Of a DNA stretch of 64,000 nt, positions 61,439 through 64,000 are shown in pieces (position 1 is the first letter of the stretch; every line of letters begins with the position of its first letter). Where the stretch lies: assembly GCF_900105735.1 (NCBI RefSeq), contig NZ_LT629793.1, positions 3,472,001-3,536,000 on the forward strand. The letters are read 5' to 3'. The stretch is from Pseudomonas yamanorum (lineage in GTDB: Bacteria > Pseudomonadota > Gammaproteobacteria > Pseudomonadales > Pseudomonadaceae). The notes below the pieces were generated by a model. The model searched no databases, had not been told where the DNA came from, and saw only the letters and a list, made by a program, of their open reading frames with translations. The translations under genes were made by a program, and so were the position numbers.

Positions 61439-61464
61439 GGGGGGGCATGTGCCCCCTTTTTTTT
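61439..61464 (+). terminator. Rho-independent terminator after pycB
   Basis: GGGGGCATGTGCCCCC (61441-61456) followed by eight T. It lies 33 bases past the pycB stop. Confidence 0.92.
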
Positions 61465-61480
61465 CGCCTGGAATTTGCCC

Positions 61481-62554
61481 TCAGGCCGCCACGGCTTCCT
61501 TGGGTTTGAACGCCACAGAAGCCCCGGTTGGGGTGTAGATCAGCTCGGGGGTGTAGGCCTTCAGGTTGCTGGTGACCGTGCCGAACTGGCCGTCTACCTG
61601 CTGGGCATCAACCACCCGTAGCTGGCGCCCCAGAAGCTGGTCATTCTCGGCCGTGACTTCGATGTTCAGCGTGGCGTTGTTCAAGAGGGCGCGGTTCTCG
61701 ACTTTCAAAGTGCTGTGGGCTTCGTCCTTGCCGACCTTGAAGGCCAGTGTCGAATCTGGTTCAAGGCTCAAGGTGTCCTTGACCCTGGTCTGCGACTTCG
61801 TAGCCGGGTCGAGCAGCAGGGTGCCCGCGACATTCAGGCTGCCAATGGTGCCACCTGCGTAGGTGCCGCCCGGGCGTATGTGCATCTCCCCACCGATTCG
61901 GCTTTTGTTGATCAGGGTTGCGTCGGCGTAGACCTCACCCTTCTGGTTGGCGGGCACGGGGCCGGTCAAGGTCCAGGTGCCGCTGCCGACCCAGAGGTGT
62001 TGCATCTGGCTGGCACCGTCAAAGGTGCCACCCTTGGCGCTGTCCAGCAGCACCTGGTTGGTGCCGCTGCCTCCGTCGACTGCACCGTCGAAACCGCCGC
62101 TGCCGCGCACAATCAACAGGTCGTCGCCGCCGCCCATGTCCAGGGCAATGCCGTTGCTGCCTTTGATCAAGCCTGCGTTCACCACCTCGTCCGCCTGGTT
62201 GCCCGCAAGTTTTACCCCGGTACCCTTTTTGTTTTCGATAAGGCCCTGGTTTTCCAGCCAGACAGGATTCTGGCCGGCGCTTGAAAGGCCCTGGGTCGTG
62301 GCGGTAGGCGAGTTGGTGATTTCGATGCCTCGCAGTGAAGTGCGGGGACCGGTTTTGGCGTAGGGGGAAATCAGCTGGCTGACATTATCGATGTCCAGTC
62401 CTGCCCCATTGTTGAGGGTTACGGAGATGGAGGTGAAGTTTGCGCTGACGGGGGCGGCTGAAGGTGGGCGAGGTGCGACGGCCTCGGCGAGTGACCGAGT
62501 GCCGTAGGCCAGCAGGGAGCCTAGGGAAGGAAGGTACGGGATTGTCGACGACAT
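61481..62554 (-). CDS. Autotransporter passenger-like protein without a barrel
   Basis: 357 residues. From about residue 40 it has beta-helix features of autotransporter passengers: ISVTLNNGAGLDIDN, a repeated LENQGLIENKKGTGVKLAG / VVNAGLIKGSNGIALDMGGGDD, and a C-terminal end (LRVVDAQQVDGQFGTVTSNLKAYTPELIYTPTGASVAFK) of the kind that normally runs into the barrel. No barrel follows, and no convincing signal peptide is seen at the start (MSSTIPYLPSLGSLLAYG). The partner barrel is encoded just upstream on the same strand. How it would be exported is unclear. Confidence 0.75.
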   Translation of the reverse strand: MSSTIPYLPSLGSLLAYGTRSLAEAVAPRPPSAAPVSANFTSISVTLNNGAGLDIDNVSQLISPYAKTGPRTSLRGIEITNSPTATTQGLSSAGQNPVWLENQGLIENKKGTGVKLAGNQADEVVNAGLIKGSNGIALDMGGGDDLLIVRGSGGFDGAVDGGSGTNQVLLDSAKGGTFDGASQMQHLWVGSGTWTLTGPVPANQKGEVYADATLINKSRIGGEMHIRPGGTYAGGTIGSLNVAGTLLLDPATKSQTRVKDTLSLEPDSTLAFKVGKDEAHSTLKVENRALLNNATLNIEVTAENDQLLGRQLRVVDAQQVDGQFGTVTSNLKAYTPELIYTPTGASVAFKPKEAVAA

Positions 62555-62665
62555 AATGTTCCGGCCTCTTGGGTGAAAGAGACCGGAATGTAGCGAGCAA
62601 CCCGGGTTGATGACTGTCAGGACATCGGGCCGATGCTTGCGGGATTCTTCCTCAATTCACCGAGG

Positions 62666-63994
62666 TTAGAACGCCATCCGCCAGTTGCCCATCAGTCCTT
62701 GTTGAAGGCTGTTGCCGCCGACCTCGGCGGTATAGGCCAGGCCCATGGTCTGTTGTGCCGAGAGTGCCAGGTCGAGCCCGGTGTGCAAGGTGAGGCTGTC
62801 ACGGTCAAGGGAGGTGCCTTCGATGCTGAAGTCACTGTTGAAGCTTGGTCGTTTTATCAAGGCTGAGGATTGGCGCACGCTGCTGTCCACGTCGCCGTAG
62901 AGATGCTTCCAGCTAGTGCTCAGATGCGGTTTCAAGGTCATCCGGTTGTCCAGCTCAAACGCGCTGGTCATGCGCAGGCCGAAGGTACTGCTGAGGTTTT
63001 CCTGGGTCTGGGTGCCGACGTTCAGCGCTGTGAAGCCGCCTTTTTCCTGGTAGCTGTCACGGTGATAGCGCTGGTAGCCGACACCGGCAAAGGGTTCGAC
63101 GCTGAAGCTGCCCTTGTCCAGTTGATAGCCCAGTTCGGCGAAAGCGTTCTGGCTTTGGGCGTTGTATTTGCCTTTGGCCTGCTCGCGATAATCGACGAAG
63201 TCAGAGTCCACGGAGCGTTTGGATTGGCCGGCATGGCCGCTGTAGATCGCACCCAGGCGCAGGGCCAGGGGCCCGTCCTGCCGCACCGCGTAACCACCAA
63301 GGTGCCAGCTGTCCAGATCACCCTTGAAGCGTTTGGCGCTCAGGTCGCTGGCAGACTTGGCGCCCATTACACCCACTCGCCATGCGTCATTCACTGCCCA
63401 GTCGCCACCTAGCATCAGGCCAGTGGTTCGGCGATCCAGACCCGCGCTACCGTGCTGCCCATCGAGCTTGCCAGTGTCGCCCAGAGCCTGGAGCCAGACG
63501 CGACCATTGCCTGCGCCATTGCTGACGTTGCGGTCGTCGCTCAGTTGGCGCATGGCTGAAAGCAGGCTGCTATTGAGCTGTTTCATGCTGTCTTGAGTGG
63601 CGGTGCCAAGGTTGGCGTTCTGGCTGCCTGCCAGTTGCTCAAGGACCGCACCCGCACGGCCTGGTGCCAGATTGTCGAGGTCCCGGGTGAAGCTTTCCAG
63701 TTGATATTCTTGCCATTCGTTGAGCTTTCCCGACTCGAGAAGGGTATCCACGGCCGAGTCCAAGACGCGAGCGACCTGCTGGCCGTTGCGGGTGGTCGCT
63801 TGGTCGGCGAAGTAGAAGTCGGGAGTGGGCTCGGGTGGCTTGGGATACGGGTGGCCCTGCTGGCCTACCGCCGGTTGTGGGGTGAGCCACTCGCTGTCTG
63901 GATCAATCTCCTCTTGCGCCTGGACGAATTGGGCGCTGTTGGCTCCCAGTGCGAAGATGATGGCGACAGCGAGCTGTTTCTGTAGGAGTGGCAT
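62666..63994 (-). CDS. Autotransporter beta-barrel protein with short N-terminal region
   Basis: 442 residues. Signal peptide about 1-26 (ALGANSAQFVQAQ), then a Pro-rich segment and a helical linker (about 70-150), then an autotransporter barrel (about 165-442: GRVWLQALGDTGKLDG, GLMLGGDWAV, repeated amphipathic strands, end NWRMAF with C-terminal Phe). No passenger beta-helix lies in the protein; that part is encoded separately 111 bases downstream. ATG 63994 has AGGAG upstream on the minus strand outside the visible gene only in part, since the window ends at 64000. Confidence 0.85.
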   Translation of the reverse strand: MPLLQKQLAVAIIFALGANSAQFVQAQEEIDPDSEWLTPQPAVGQQGHPYPKPPEPTPDFYFADQATTRNGQQVARVLDSAVDTLLESGKLNEWQEYQLESFTRDLDNLAPGRAGAVLEQLAGSQNANLGTATQDSMKQLNSSLLSAMRQLSDDRNVSNGAGNGRVWLQALGDTGKLDGQHGSAGLDRRTTGLMLGGDWAVNDAWRVGVMGAKSASDLSAKRFKGDLDSWHLGGYAVRQDGPLALRLGAIYSGHAGQSKRSVDSDFVDYREQAKGKYNAQSQNAFAELGYQLDKGSFSVEPFAGVGYQRYHRDSYQEKGGFTALNVGTQTQENLSSTFGLRMTSAFELDNRMTLKPHLSTSWKHLYGDVDSSVRQSSALIKRPSFNSDFSIEGTSLDRDSLTLHTGLDLALSAQQTMGLAYTAEVGGNSLQQGLMGNWRMAF

Positions 63995-64000
63995 GTAAAC

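Overview
The window reads as a chromosomal segment of a Pseudomonas of the fluorescens group. Four things point there: the high-GC coding style, the REP/REPIN palindromes between genes, the zinc-starvation cluster (dksA2, a COG0523 GTPase, amidase, folE2, gamma-carbonic anhydrase, pyrC paralogue), and the block uvrD / GGDEF-EAL / RpiR regulator / pycR / pycA / pycB, whose order resembles P. aeruginosa as I remember it. No rRNA, tRNA, prophage or CRISPR array was seen.

Layout. Positions 1-4.9 kb are accessory and visibly more AT-rich. They hold the 3' end of what looks like a type II CBASS anti-phage operon (the C-terminal tail of a probable CD-NTase, the E2-E1 fusion Cap2, the JAMM protease Cap3), a DEDDh exonuclease facing it, an orphan AbrB/MbcA-ParS antitoxin, a small Pseudomonas-type hypothetical, and three degenerate direct repeats plus a terminator at the junction with the core genome. 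From 5 to 16.2 kb come lemA with a GIDE-domain membrane protein, the periplasmic defence pair pbpC / alpha-2-macroglobulin, and a LysE exporter divergent from an Lrp/AsnC regulator. From 16.5 to 22.2 kb a leftward operon resembles E. coli ynbABCD with an added PlsC-type acyltransferase; it appears able to make and remodel a phospholipid of unknown head group. From 22.3 to 28.2 kb three SPFH (HflK/HflC-like) proteins are translationally coupled to a P1B metal ATPase. From 28.3 to 30.3 kb is a bufferin (copper-binding RiPP) operon.

The middle holds cfa, a cardiolipin synthase and a DUF3617 protein. From 33.9 to 43.7 kb is a zinc-starvation island with two Zur-box-like palindromes: folE2-znuCBA-hisI-gammaCA-pyrC run left with ATGA overlaps, while an amidase, dksA2, zigA and DUF1826 run right. 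Its logic is to import zinc, replace zinc enzymes by zinc-sparing paralogues (FolE2, DksA2), and deploy metal chaperones. A second COG0523 GTPase, DUF3301, pdxY, a thioesterase and a KefB-type antiporter follow.

The right part contains SMI1/KNR4 and Tim44-like proteins, uvrD, a large PAS-GGDEF-EAL protein, an RpiR/HexR-type regulator with a HexR-like palindrome upstream, pycR divergent from the two-subunit pyruvate carboxylase pycA-pycB, and finally an odd two-gene autotransporter in which the beta-barrel and the passenger-like part are encoded separately and in reversed order.

Across the window, the 9-mer TTATCCACA (identical to the consensus DnaA box) was found 15 times, against well under one expected. 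It sits in different reading frames, so the signal appears to be at the DNA level. All searches were by eye; family calls rest on motifs and remembered homologues, not on database runs.
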